Assembly: GCF_003797145.1 (NCBI RefSeq)
Contig: NZ_RKMG01000003.1
Span: forward strand, 51,098-115,097
Direction of reading: 5' to 3'
DNA: 64,000 nucleotides
Source: Aerococcus agrisoli
GTDB taxonomy: Bacteria; Bacillota; Bacilli; Lactobacillales; Aerococcaceae
Part shown: piece after piece, positions 36,923-45,738 of the stretch
How positions within the stretch are numbered: the stretch's first letter is position 1
Layout: every line of letters starts with the position of its first letter
Translations under genes and position numbers: made by a program
The notes under the pieces: model-generated
Seen by the model: only the letters and a program-made list of their open reading frames with translations
Database searches by the model: none
Told to the model about the DNA's origin: nothing

Positions 36923-36953
36923 TTTCCATTCGATTACTTCAATTTAGGATATT

Positions 36954-37219
36954 CAAGAATGACATGGCCATTCTCGAAAATTTTGGGATTTTCTCAAGAA
37001 TGGTATTTCATATTTGATAATTTGCTGTATTTTTTCAAATATGAAACTTCATATTTTAGAGCGATTTTACATGTATCAAATATGAAAATCCATATTAGAA
37101 TTTTTCAGCGATTTTTATAGTATGGAAATCGATACTAGAATTTTCCGCCAATTTTTAGAGAATGAAATGCCATATTTGATTTTTATGCCAATTTTTTCAA
37201 ATATGCGTTTCCATATTTG
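36954..37219. repeat. Array of ~40-nt-periodic hairpin units (array 2)
   Basis: Hairpins start near 37037 (AAATATGAA/TTCATATTT, 2-nt centre), 37079 (AATATG/CATATT), 37118 (TAGTAT/ATACTA), about 37157 (imperfect) and 37198 (CAAATATG/CATATTTG), spaced 42, 39, 39 and 41 nt; an earlier one is at 36956-36974. Spacers share a GAATTTTTCMGCSATTTTTA pattern. Arms vary but stay self-complementary. No gene is supported in 36837-37414. Confidence 0.75.
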
Positions 37220-37228
37220 AATTTCCAC

Positions 37229-37263
37229 AAAAAAGCAGCCCCATAGCATAGCTACCGAGCTGC
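37229..37263 (-). terminator. Terminator at the end of the mevalonate transcript
   Basis: On the - strand GGCAGC pairs with GCTGCT, with an inner TAGC/GCTA stem, and T6 follows. It lies about 150 bp beyond the fni stop codon. Confidence 0.65.
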
Positions 37264-37286
37264 CTTAGCGATTTTTGTCGCACTCT
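37264..37286 (-). repeat. 23-nt direct repeat, copy 1
   Basis: CTTAGCGATTTTTGTCGCACT plus two more bases is identical to 37387-37409. The GCGA/TCGC ends can close a small hairpin. Read on the - strand, both copies lie in the 3' region of the mevalonate operon. Confidence 0.75.
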
Positions 37287-37386
37287 GTTAAAACCTGCTC
37301 CAAAAATCAGCTTTGACTGCGTTTCAGAAAAATCCGTAAATCCCAAAGTACGGGCTTTACGTTCATTTTCTTCCAACGGTTCAAAG

Positions 37387-37409
37387 CTTAGCGATTTTTG
37401 TCGCACTCT
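37387..37409 (-). repeat. 23-nt direct repeat, copy 2
   Basis: Identical to 37264-37286 and offset by 123 bp. It ends 5 bp before the fni stop codon. The sequence between the copies has no convincing gene. Confidence 0.75.
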
Positions 37410-37414
37410 ATTAT

Positions 37415-38467
37415 TTATTTGCTTTGGCTACGTGATGCGAAGTATTCGATGTTGATACGGCGAAGACGTGACCATTCGGCTGGTTTGCCGGAAATAATGA
37501 GGTCTGTGTTCAAAAGGTCATCAATGTTTTGACAATCTAACACCATCATCAATAAACGTAATTGTTCATCGTATTCCTCAACCATTTTAATCGTTGCGGG
37601 CACGCCTTTAGTCAAGACACCATGCAAGAATTGCACGGACATACCGACTGCAGAAGCACCTAAGGCTAATGATTTTAGTATATGCATCGGATTTTTCACA
37701 CCACCGGATGCTAGAATTGTTGTTTGATTCATCAAAGGTTGGGCTTCAAGTAGGGAAATAGCTGTTGATTGACCCCAGTCAGTCATATAGGCAAATTCTT
37801 TGTTCTCTCGGCGTGCATTTTCGATGTCGGCGAAATTGGTACCACCCGTACCTGAAACGTCAATCGTACGTACTCCAAGCGATTGCAAGTGGTGCATGGT
37901 TTGGTAAGACATACCGAAACCAGTTTCCTTCACCATCACTGGAATATCTAGACCTTCAACAATGGACACGATGTTATCTTCCAACTTGCGAAAATCACGG
38001 TCACCTTCAGGCATGACAATCTCTTGGGGTGTATTTAAGTGAATTTGAAAAGCATCAGCTTCAAGCAAATCAACCGCACGTTTGGCATCTTCTAAGGTTT
38101 TGTCCGCACCAAGGTTGGCCATAATAAAACCATTAGGATTGACGTCACGAATTACGGTATATGAATCCGCTACGCTTGGATCCTTTAAAGCTGCAGAAAC
38201 TGAGCCGGGTGCCATTGGTAAATGCGTTTCACGCGCCACTTCAGCAAGCATGGCATTAATTTTTTTGGTCCAAGCTGACCCACCAGACATGGCATTAATA
38301 TAGAAGGGGCGATCAAACTTCCGGTCAAAAATAGTGGTTGAAAGGTCAATGCTATTGAATTCTTGATGAGATAACGACGGGTGCACGAAGCGAATGGATT
38401 CGAAATCGGTCTCCTTTTCGCTATACTGCATAATCGCGTTATGCACATGGGCATCTTTACGGTTCAT
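37415..38467 (-). CDS. fni: Type 2 isopentenyl-diphosphate isomerase
   Basis: FMN-dependent interconversion of isopentenyl and dimethylallyl diphosphate. MNRKDAHVHNA is the typical start, so I begin at 38467, which has AAGGAG just upstream, rather than 138 bp earlier. The product is 350 residues with SGTGGTNF (FMN phosphate) and ASGGVKNPMHILKSLALGA. It closes the four-gene mevalonate operon; its start lies 5 bp after the end of mvaK2. Confidence 0.95.
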   Translation of the reverse strand: MNRKDAHVHNAIMQYSEKETDFESIRFVHPSLSHQEFNSIDLSTTIFDRKFDRPFYINAMSGGSAWTKKINAMLAEVARETHLPMAPGSVSAALKDPSVADSYTVIRDVNPNGFIMANLGADKTLEDAKRAVDLLEADAFQIHLNTPQEIVMPEGDRDFRKLEDNIVSIVEGLDIPVMVKETGFGMSYQTMHHLQSLGVRTIDVSGTGGTNFADIENARRENKEFAYMTDWGQSTAISLLEAQPLMNQTTILASGGVKNPMHILKSLALGASAVGMSVQFLHGVLTKGVPATIKMVEEYDEQLRLLMMVLDCQNIDDLLNTDLIISGKPAEWSRLRRINIEYFASRSQSK

Positions 38468-38471
38468 ATGA

Positions 38472-39641
38472 TTACTCCTTATGTGTTCGTTCCCAGAAAG
38501 CAAATGGTAGGACGACAAGGGCGTTGTTGCGCCAGATGGCTTGCACTTGGTCGGCACTTGCTGGGCTGTTCGAAATGGCGTAGGCACAGTCACCTGCGCC
38601 TGCACCAGAAATTTTGGCTACTGAATGATCTTGCGTCACCAAGCTAATGGCTTTTTTGAAACTCTTCGTTAAATAAGGTTTATCTAAAGCGCGGGTATAA
38701 TGCAAAATCGTGTCATAGTTATCGCTAATGGCTGATTTAAATAATTTCCAGTCATTCATTTGAATGGCAGCTTTGGCCATCAAGACTTGAAGTTTTGCAT
38801 ATTGTTTAAAGGTTTTCAAGATTTCAGCTAGTTCCGTTTCAGGGACATGTTCAGGAATTAATTTCAGCAATTCCTCCGTTGATGCTTTTTCCTTAGTCCA
38901 AACCACAGATAGGGTCCAGTCAGGGTCAATTGGTAATGGTTCAATCATTAAATCAGGCCAAATATTTTCCAACAAGGCTACAATGTCAGCACCTGTTTCT
39001 TTGGCCTGTGCATCAAACCAATCGCGGTCGAAGTTTTGATAATAAATAACCCCAGTATGTGCTGAAGCTGCAACGTCTCCTAAAGAACCCATCATACCTA
39101 AACGATATTGGGTGATAGCGACTAATTTATAGACTTGATAAACCCGTTGCGATTCCGTTAAATCCTTATACAAATCATATTGCGTCATTAAAGCTGAAAC
39201 GAGGGCAACTGAAACCGCACCAGATGAGCCTAAGCCATACTTGGTACCATCAGCCGCATCTAGTTCAGATTTAATTTCAATATCAAATAGTGGGGGATTA
39301 GACGCAGAAAAAATGCCGCGCTCAATCGCCAACAAATTCACCGTTTGAATTGCTTGCCACAATAATGGAAATTCTTCCGCAGCCGCATCTTCACTTACCA
39401 CACGTCCATCATGGTCATAATGCCAATTAATCGCGTGATCCGCTTGATTTGTCGTTAAATGTCCGACATTACCTTCAACAGGGCGTAATGATAGGTGTAA
39501 AAAGGCATCCACTGTTGTAATAATGGCCGCTTGACCCGAATGCACAACAGCATATTCACCCGCTAAAAACAATTTACCAGGGACAGATACGGTTACCGTA
39601 TTGTCGCTATGATTATTTACTTCACTTTGCGCTTGTGCCAT
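38472..39641 (-). CDS. mvaK2: MvaK2, phosphomevalonate kinase
   Basis: GHMP kinase that makes mevalonate diphosphate. The 389-residue protein has PGKLFLAGEYAVVHSG at 20-35, the ATP-binding YGLGSSGAVSVAL and the late KISGAGAGDCAYA. It lies 4 bp from mvaD and 4 bp from fni, so translation is probably coupled. The source of mevalonate (mvaS, mvaE) is outside the window. Confidence 0.96.
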   Translation of the reverse strand: MAQAQSEVNNHSDNTVTVSVPGKLFLAGEYAVVHSGQAAIITTVDAFLHLSLRPVEGNVGHLTTNQADHAINWHYDHDGRVVSEDAAAEEFPLLWQAIQTVNLLAIERGIFSASNPPLFDIEIKSELDAADGTKYGLGSSGAVSVALVSALMTQYDLYKDLTESQRVYQVYKLVAITQYRLGMMGSLGDVAASAHTGVIYYQNFDRDWFDAQAKETGADIVALLENIWPDLMIEPLPIDPDWTLSVVWTKEKASTEELLKLIPEHVPETELAEILKTFKQYAKLQVLMAKAAIQMNDWKLFKSAISDNYDTILHYTRALDKPYLTKSFKKAISLVTQDHSVAKISGAGAGDCAYAISNSPASADQVQAIWRNNALVVLPFAFWERTHKE

Positions 39642-39645
39642 ACGA

Positions 39646-40635
39646 TCACTCCCATCTGTCTAACTGCTGAATACCTGGTCCCGGTGTCGTTTTGATAAAT
39701 TGCATGTCTTCAAATTGATTTGCCAAGAATGCTTCCACTTGGTTCATTTGGCTTGCACGACAAAGGACTTTGACATTCGGTCCTGCATCAATTGTATAGT
39801 AAGCCGGGATACCGGATGCACGTAAATCTTGCACCGCTTGAATGGCTTTGATTGTTGCCGGTTCAAAATAGGTAAATGATGGATCAGCTGCCATAGTTGT
39901 TGCATGCATACGCATGGCATTGGCTTCCGCTATTTCACCTAGTAAAATAAAGTCTTGTGCTTCAATCGCATCCTTAATACGTGCCAAATCAATTTTATTT
40001 TGACGTACCCATTCTGGATAAAAAGGCGATGTCTTCAAAGTATGTGCCATTCCTTTACGAGATGACACACGTTTTTCCTTGGTATTGATGGTCATGATCA
40101 CCATCCCAATATCCCAGGTTGCATCATCAATTTTGACAGCCATAGAGTTCTCACTCTTCGTTCCTTTTTGCCATTCGACAAAACCACCAAAAATCGAGCG
40201 CGTTGCTGAACCTGAACCTCGACGGGCATAGGTTGACAATTCTTGGTCAGAAATATGGTTTAGTTGCAAAGCTTGGCGACTAGCCGCTGCTAAAGCCGAA
40301 AAAGCTGAAGATGATGAGGCTAACCCAGCAGCTGTTGGTACATGGTTAATACTTTCAACGCGTGCTTTAAAATCTACATCAGCTTCAGTTCGGAACAAGT
40401 CCAAAAATTTTGAAATTTTTGCTACTTCTTCGGCGCTTTTTTCTTCGCCATTTAAGGCAAAAGAATCAGCCTCGTAATCACTAGAAAATGTTACCCGCGT
40501 ATCGGTATAAAGGGCATTTAAAGTCAGTGATAAACTTGATGTTGTCGGAATAAATAAATCTGCATCCGCTTTTCCCCAATATTTGATTAAGGCTATATTT
40601 GTGTGCGCACGATAGGCGCCTTGATATTCTGTCAT
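39646..40635 (-). CDS. mvaD: MvaD, diphosphomevalonate decarboxylase
   Basis: ATP-dependent decarboxylation to isopentenyl diphosphate. The 329-residue product has IALIKYWGKAD near the N-terminus, the GHMP loop PTAAGLASSSSAFSAL and TIDAGPNVKVLC near 275-286. A ribosome binding site (GGAG) precedes ATG 40635. It stands second in the operon after a 74-bp gap from mvaK1. Confidence 0.96.
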   Translation of the reverse strand: MTEYQGAYRAHTNIALIKYWGKADADLFIPTTSSLSLTLNALYTDTRVTFSSDYEADSFALNGEEKSAEEVAKISKFLDLFRTEADVDFKARVESINHVPTAAGLASSSSAFSALAAASRQALQLNHISDQELSTYARRGSGSATRSIFGGFVEWQKGTKSENSMAVKIDDATWDIGMVIMTINTKEKRVSSRKGMAHTLKTSPFYPEWVRQNKIDLARIKDAIEAQDFILLGEIAEANAMRMHATTMAADPSFTYFEPATIKAIQAVQDLRASGIPAYYTIDAGPNVKVLCRASQMNQVEAFLANQFEDMQFIKTTPGPGIQQLDRWE

Positions 40636-40709
40636 CGTGACTCTCCTTAAAAATATTCTTACAAGTATTATAACTGATTTCGCACAATTTCGCTTACAGA
40701 CAAGCCAAA

Positions 40710-41690
40710 TTAGACACTTTCACTGCGAAATGGTACAACCCAAGTCGCAACCGCTAAATTTTCTTGCTGTAATTCATGCGCTAATCGGTCTGCATCCGCT
40801 TGGTTTTGGCAAATGGCAAAATAACAACCACCGCGTCCACCACCAGTTAATTTGGCCGCGCCCGCTCCATGGGCTTCCGCGTAAGCGACCCCAGCTTCCA
40901 GCTCCGGACTCGATACTTGCAAGGCACGTAATTCTTTATGCGCTACCTTAAAAGTCTCAGAAATCCCTTGATAGCCTGCTTCTGATGCTAAAAAGGCATC
41001 GTCACGTCCAAGCATGGCAATCAATTGTTCAGCAGCTTGGCCTAGTCGACCTAGGGCATCTGATACCGCTTGACGGCGAGTGATAAATGGTGAATTTAGG
41101 GCATTGCCGATATAGGTTACGGCGTCTTTTGTGTTGCCGTGTATGCCAGTGTCAGCTACAACAAGACAGTAAGGTGTGGCGAAGCGGCTTGGTTGGATAG
41201 GCTTGTTCTTTTGATAGATTAAAGGCAAACCTAAGCCAGCAACGCGTGCATCCAAACCTGAAGGATTGCCGTGGCTGATTTTTTCGGATAAATCGACGTA
41301 TTTTAATAGTAATTCGTCGTCTAAGGGTAAGTCATAATAATTGTAGAAAGCCCGCACCAAGGCTGTTGCCATGGCCGCTGAGGACCCCATACCACGTTCT
41401 GCAGGGATAGAAGAGTGGATATGGATATGCCAGTGACTTTGGTCTTGTTGCATTAAGTCTGCGCGCAATTGATCGTATACAGCAAGTAAATTTTGCAAGT
41501 CATTTGGTGCTTGGTGGAGTGGTCCTTCATATAAATCACTCTCTAAATAAGCATTACCTTTCGTTTGTTGAACGGTAACGGTCATTTCTACCGCACGAAA
41601 GGGTAGCGCTACTGAAGGGTAGCCATGCACAACCGCATGTTCCCCGATAATAATTATTTTCCCGTTGGCTGTGCCAGTCGCTTTCTTCAT
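40710..41690 (-). CDS. mvaK1: MvaK1, mevalonate kinase
   Basis: First gene of the operon; phosphorylates mevalonate. The 326-residue GHMP kinase has IIIGEHAVVHGYPSVALP at 13-30, ERGMGSSAAMATALV and KLTGGGRGGCYFAI near the C-terminus. It diverges from guaA, so the 204-bp interval 41691-41894 holds both promoters. Confidence 0.96.
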   Translation of the reverse strand: MKKATGTANGKIIIIGEHAVVHGYPSVALPFRAVEMTVTVQQTKGNAYLESDLYEGPLHQAPNDLQNLLAVYDQLRADLMQQDQSHWHIHIHSSIPAERGMGSSAAMATALVRAFYNYYDLPLDDELLLKYVDLSEKISHGNPSGLDARVAGLGLPLIYQKNKPIQPSRFATPYCLVVADTGIHGNTKDAVTYIGNALNSPFITRRQAVSDALGRLGQAAEQLIAMLGRDDAFLASEAGYQGISETFKVAHKELRALQVSSPELEAGVAYAEAHGAGAAKLTGGGRGGCYFAICQNQADADRLAHELQQENLAVATWVVPFRSESV

Positions 41691-41894
41691 TCAAACGTCA
41701 CTCCTATTCCATACTATTATAAACAATAAAGTGCCTAGAATCAGCCTAGATTGCGATTTATGGACAAATTTAGCAAATTATTAAGAGTAATCTAGTAAAA
41801 TCCGAACAATATTTTGATTTTTACAAAAAAATCCTAGTAATCACAAATATTCTTTGTTAGAATAGATTAGAAATTCGAAAAAGGAAGTGAAAAC

Positions 41895-43454
41895 ATGAGT
41901 GTCCAACAATCAATGCAAGATATCGAAAAGATCATTGTACTTGATTACGGTAGTCAATATAACCAATTGATTACAAGACGTATTCGTGAACTAGGCGTGT
42001 ATTCAGAACTGTTGTCTCATAGATTAACTGCAGAAGAAATCATGGCTAAAGGTAACGTGAAAGGTATCATCTTATCTGGTGGACCTATGTCTGTATATGC
42101 AGACGGCGCATTCTCTATTGATGACGCAGTATTTGAATTAGGCATTCCTGTTTTAGGTATTTGCTACGGTATGCAACTAATGACCTTCAAAAATGGTGGG
42201 GTCGTTGCGCGTTCAGATAAACGTGAATATGGTCAACAACCATTAATTATCGATAAAACAGGATCACCAATTTTTGCTGGTTTAGAAAAAGAAGAAATGG
42301 TCTTAATGAGCCATTCTGACCGTATCGAAGAAATTCCTGAAGGTTTCCAAGTAACTGCTCACGGCGAAAACAGTCCAGTTGCAGCCTTTGAAAACCCAGA
42401 AAAACGCTTCTATGGTTTCCAATTCCATCCAGAAGTTCGTGCTTCAGTGCATGGTACTGATATGTTACGTAACTTTGTATTTGATATCTGTGGTGCCAGC
42501 GGTTCATGGACTATGGCTGACTTCATTGATATTAAAATCAAAGAAATCCGTCAATTAGTTGGCGACGGTAAAGTATTATTAGGCCTTTCTGGTGGGGTAG
42601 ACTCATCAGTTGTTGGTGTTTTATTACAAAAAGCCATCGGTGACCAATTAACATGTATCTTCGTTGATCATGGTTTATTACGTAAAAATGAAGCAGAACA
42701 AGTAATGGACACATTAGGCGGTAAATTTGGTTTAAACATCATCAAAGTAGATGCACAAGATCGCTTCCTAGACAAATTAGCTGGTGTTTCTGACCCAGAG
42801 AAAAAACGTAAAATCATCGGTAACGAATTCGTTTACGTATTCGATGACGAAGCACAAAAAATCAAAGACGTTGATTATTTAGCACAAGGTACTTTATATA
42901 CAGATGTGATTGAATCTGGTACTGAAACAGCGCAAACAATCAAATCTCACCATAACGTTGGTGGACTTCCTGAAGACATGACTTTCTCACTAATTGAACC
43001 TTTAAATACCTTATTTAAAGATGAAGTTCGTGCAGTAGGTACAGAATTAGGTATGCCTCATGATATTGTTTGGCGCCAACCATTCCCAGGTCCTGGTTTA
43101 GCTATCCGTATCATCGGCGAAGTAACACCTGAAAAACTTGAAATCGTCCGCGAATCTGATGCCATCTTACGCGAAGAAATCGCTAAGAACGGCCTTGAAG
43201 GCGACATTTGGCAATACTTCACTGTATTACCTGGTTTCAAATCAGTAGGTGTTATGGGTGACGAACGTACTTATGATTACACAATCGGTATCCGTGCCGT
43301 AACATCAATCGATGGTATGACATCTGAATGGGCACGTATCCCTTACGACGTATTAGACGTAATCTCTAAACGTATCGTAAACGAATGTAGCCACATCAAC
43401 CGCGTCGTCTTAGATATTACCTCTAAGCCACCTGCGACTATTGAATGGGAATAA
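41895..43454 (+). CDS. guaA: GuaA, GMP synthase (glutamine-hydrolysing)
   Basis: Aminates XMP to GMP. The 519-residue product has the class I amidotransferase domain (GICYGMQLM with the catalytic Cys; FQFHPEV with His and Glu), the ATP pyrophosphatase P-loop [12 protein letters not shown] and the C-terminal dimerisation domain that ends [18 protein letters not shown] precedes ATG 41895. The 3' end of guaA is a known target for genomic islands in other bacteria, which bears on the next 1.8 kb. Confidence 0.98.
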   Translation: MSVQQSMQDIEKIIVLDYGSQYNQLITRRIRELGVYSELLSHRLTAEEIMAKGNVKGIILSGGPMSVYADGAFSIDDAVFELGIPVLGICYGMQLMTFKNGGVVARSDKREYGQQPLIIDKTGSPIFAGLEKEEMVLMSHSDRIEEIPEGFQVTAHGENSPVAAFENPEKRFYGFQFHPEVRASVHGTDMLRNFVFDICGASGSWTMADFIDIKIKEIRQLVGDGKVLLGLSGGVDSSVVGVLLQKAIGDQLTCIFVDHGLLRKNEAEQVMDTLGGKFGLNIIKVDAQDRFLDKLAGVSDPEKKRKIIGNEFVYVFDDEAQKIKDVDYLAQGTLYTDVIESGTETAQTIKSHHNVGGLPEDMTFSLIEPLNTLFKDEVRAVGTELGMPHDIVWRQPFPGPGLAIRIIGEVTPEKLEIVRESDAILREEIAKNGLEGDIWQYFTVLPGFKSVGVMGDERTYDYTIGIRAVTSIDGMTSEWARIPYDVLDVISKRIVNECSHINRVVLDITSKPPATIEWE

Positions 43455-43459
43455 AATTG

Positions 43460-43505
43460 AAAGACCTAGAACCCTTTGTTTAAAAGGATTCTAGGTCTTT
43501 TTGAG
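43460..43505 (+). terminator. guaA terminator (copy 1 of a duplicated terminator)
   Basis: AAAGACCTAGAA pairs with TTCTAGGTCTTT across CCTTT...AAAGG, followed by T5. A near-identical hairpin lies at 45241-45286 after the DUF4268 gene. Confidence 0.92.
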
Positions 43506-43591
43506 GTATATTGAAGAATAGTGAATGCAAATTTGTCGTAAGTGTAAGATGCTATTCGGAATGTGAAAAATTCAAGTTACAATAAAATTGA

Positions 43592-43976
43592 TCAAACGCC
43601 AAGTTTTGATTTTAATGCTTCGGTTAATGTTTGTGGAAATTGATATTTTCTTCTTGAGCTATATTACTAAGCCATTCAGGTATAATAACTTTTTTTGATT
43701 TGTTATAGAATGTTATTTCCGGCGATTTGCCGTAAGATCAATACTAATTAGCGCGACGGTGGTGTCAGGAAAAGAAGTTTGTACTGATTCCACTGAGCTA
43801 GGTTTAGGTAATTCTGTTTTATCTTCTAAAGCCAATTCTAAAACCTCTAAAGCCATATCGTACGCTTCTTCCATAGTTTCACCTTGAGTCATAGCTTCTG
43901 GGATATCAGGAAATGAAACTAAGAAATACTTTCCATCTTTTTCAAAAGTTGCTGGATAAATTAACATCATTACCAA
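43592..43976 (-). pseudogene. hicB: Frameshifted HicB antitoxin
   Basis: The first 85-87 codons (ATG near 43970; AAAGGA upstream) encode the HicB partial RNase H fold (FEKDGKYFLVSFPDIPEAMTQGE) and stop at 43713. Beyond the stop, another frame continues FYNKSKKVIIPEWLSNIAQEENINF, and a third frame then gives PQTLTEALKSKLGV to a stop at 43592-43594. These are the pieces of the usual C-terminal DNA-binding domain, split by two frameshifts. The intact protein would be about 128 residues. The hicA remnant lies just upstream. Confidence 0.8.
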
Positions 43977-44021
43977 ATCCTTTCAAATTACTGTGATAGA
44001 AGAATTTTGATATAAAAGAGT

Positions 44022-44152
44022 CTATTTTAGACCTGCTTGCTACAAAATTTTTGTTCAAGACCAACACCTAAGTCATTTTTGTGTAAGGAAACAAATGTAG
44101 TTACATTCGTTTTTAGCTTATACATTTTTGGTAATTTCAATTCTATATCCAT
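44022..44152 (-). pseudogene. hicA: HicA toxin remnant
   Basis: On the - strand the frame reads NVTTFVSLHKNDLGVGLEQ then KIL, a TAG in place of an expected Lys codon, then QAGLK and a stop at 44022-44024. HicA proteins end with LHK.DLG.GLE.KILKQAGLK-like sequence, so this is the C-terminal half with a nonsense mutation. The N-terminal half with GSHH is not recognisable. It lies 45 bp upstream of hicB, the normal operon order. The interval 43977-44304 has nothing else I can support. Confidence 0.7.
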
Positions 44153-44304
44153 ATTATAGGTATAGCAGCACTGAATTCAATAATATCCCAAGCAATTTGT
44201 TTTAAATTTATTTGATTTTATCAAATAAGACCATATATGATAGGTTGTAGAGAATAATAAATCGTGGATAATTTTAATAGACTAATCAGTTATAGGAGAA
44301 GCAG

Positions 44305-45237
44305 ATGGGTACTGACATAAAATTAAGTAGATTAGAAGAAGTCAATATTAGAGAATTATGGGTACATGAACAGTATGATTTTTCCAGTTGGTTATCACAA
44401 GAAGAAAATATTGATTTACTGAATGAAACGATCGGGTTAACACTTACTGATATTGATAAAGAGGTGTATGTCGGGTCTTATCGTTGTGATTTGGTGGCGG
44501 TTGATGAAACTACGGGTGTTAAAGTGATTATTGAAAACCAGCTAGAAACTACCAATCATGATCGTTTAGGTAAAATCATTACATATGCTTCAGGATTAGA
44601 TGCTGATGTAATTGTTTGGATTGTTAAAGAAGCAAGAGAAGAACATAAAAGTGCAATTGAATGGCTCAATAATAACATGGTAAAAGAAATATCCTTTTTC
44701 CTACTAGAAATTAAGGCATTTAAAATTGATGACTCTTTGCCCGCACCGATGTTTAAAGTTGTTGAAAAACCAAATGATTTCATAAAGAGTACTAAAAGTA
44801 ATAAGGAAAGTGAGTTATCTAAAACAGAGTCAGAAAGATTAAATTTCTGGACAGAGTTTAATCGCGTTTTAGTAGAAAATGGTAAACCTTTCAATCCTCG
44901 AAAAGCTACAACGGATCATTGGTATGATGTCGCTGTAGGAACTAGTGAAGCTCATCTTAGTATTACGTTAGTAAATAAAAATGGTTCAATTGGCGTTGAA
45001 CTGTATATCAGTGACAATAAGGAATTATTTGATGAATTACTATCTCATAAAGATGAAATTGAATCAAAATTAGGATTAAAACTAATCTGGCAACGTTTGG
45101 ATGGCAAAAAAGTTTCTCGAATTAAATCTTATATTTCAGGATTAAATTTTAATAAACAGGGAAATTATCCTGAGCTAATGGATGAAACAATTAAAAGAGT
45201 TGTAAAAATGAGATCCGTTTTTAAAGGATATATCTAA
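44305..45237 (+). CDS. DUF4268 protein with PD-(D/E)XK nuclease-like N-terminus
   Basis: A 310-residue protein. The N-terminal part (about 25-125) looks like a PD-(D/E)XK fold: VGSYRCDLVAVD gives the Asp, VKVIIENQLETTNHDRLGKIITYASGLDADVIVWI gives the E-x-Q pair and the following helix and strand. The C-terminal 110 residues (from about 195, LNFWTEFNRVL) match DUF4268. The acidic and Gln residues suggest an active or once-active nuclease. Such proteins occur in accessory and defence-type loci; the function is not known. TAGGAG precedes ATG 44305. AT-rich, and placed between duplicated terminators. Confidence 0.75.
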   Translation: MGTDIKLSRLEEVNIRELWVHEQYDFSSWLSQEENIDLLNETIGLTLTDIDKEVYVGSYRCDLVAVDETTGVKVIIENQLETTNHDRLGKIITYASGLDADVIVWIVKEAREEHKSAIEWLNNNMVKEISFFLLEIKAFKIDDSLPAPMFKVVEKPNDFIKSTKSNKESELSKTESERLNFWTEFNRVLVENGKPFNPRKATTDHWYDVAVGTSEAHLSITLVNKNGSIGVELYISDNKELFDELLSHKDEIESKLGLKLIWQRLDGKKVSRIKSYISGLNFNKQGNYPELMDETIKRVVKMRSVFKGYI

Positions 45238-45240
45238 TCG

Positions 45241-45286
45241 AAAAGACCTAGAAGCCTTTATTTAAAAGGCTTCTAGGTCTTTTTTG
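45241..45286 (+). terminator. Terminator after DUF4268 gene (copy 2 of the guaA terminator)
   Basis: AAAAGACCTAGAAGCCTTT pairs with AAAGGCTTCTAGGTCTTTT around ATTTA, then TTTTGT. Only a few bases differ from 43460-43505. Confidence 0.93.
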
Positions 45287-45353
45287 TATAATCTTAGAAA
45301 ATCTGTATAGATTAAAAATATAGGTTGTACATTAAAAATGTCATCAATATAAA

Positions 45354-45548
45354 TTACTTAAACTTATTCATGAACTCATCGTATTCTTTAGGATTTTTCT
45401 TTTGGGCATATATAAGAATCAGGTAGAAGAAGACGAAACTAATTGCTGCCGCGATTAAAGAACCAACAAATCCATTATTTCTAATGAATACAAATGCGAA
45501 AACAATAACTGCAGCTAGGGCACAGAACTTAATTTTAGGTGTCATCAT
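45354..45548 (-). CDS. Small two-segment membrane protein
   Basis: A 64-residue protein with hydrophobic stretches at about 6-22 and 29-47 and a charged C-terminus (KKNPKEYDEFMNKFK). ATGATG at 45548 follows GAAAGGAATT; a longer frame starts at 45581 without such a site. The family is not recognised. Confidence 0.6.
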   Translation of the reverse strand: MMTPKIKFCALAAVIVFAFVFIRNNGFVGSLIAAAISFVFFYLILIYAQKKNPKEYDEFMNKFK

Positions 45549-45658
45549 TAATTCCTTTCTATTATGTACATGCTTTATCAACTAATCTAAATAACTTATA
45601 AATTAATTTCCTAAATTCATTATAGCAAACAATATATTTTAAGTTAAGTATATATATA

Positions 45659-45699
45659 GAAAAAACCCGGAATTTTCATATGAAATTTCCAGGCTTTCT
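45659..45699 (-). terminator. Terminator of the Asp-rich lipoprotein gene
   Basis: On the - strand CCTGGAAATTTCATATGAAA continues to ATTCCGGG and T6. The centre TTTCATATGAAA is a perfect palindrome. Confidence 0.8.
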
Positions 45700-45738
45700 T
45701 AATTTGTATGATCAAATTTGTAGCGTTAGAGACATGAA

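Noticed and set aside
37030..37220. CRISPR-like regular spacing in hairpin array 2
   Set aside because: The recurring part is a variable hairpin, not an identical repeat; units are too divergent and no cas gene is in the window.
37197..37406. 69-residue ORF on the - strand between the 23-nt repeats
   Set aside because: It spans both repeat copies, lacks a ribosome binding site and resembles no protein; it is repeat-derived.
36857..37414. Protein-coding reading of the spacer after the AllH-like gene (for example a + strand ORF at 36890)
   Set aside because: The ORF runs across the palindrome and hairpin units, has no ribosome binding site and shows no protein-like composition.
43713..43976. 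HicB as an intact 87-residue antitoxin
   Set aside because: The missing C-terminal domain is found directly downstream in other frames, so the short ORF is a truncated remnant.
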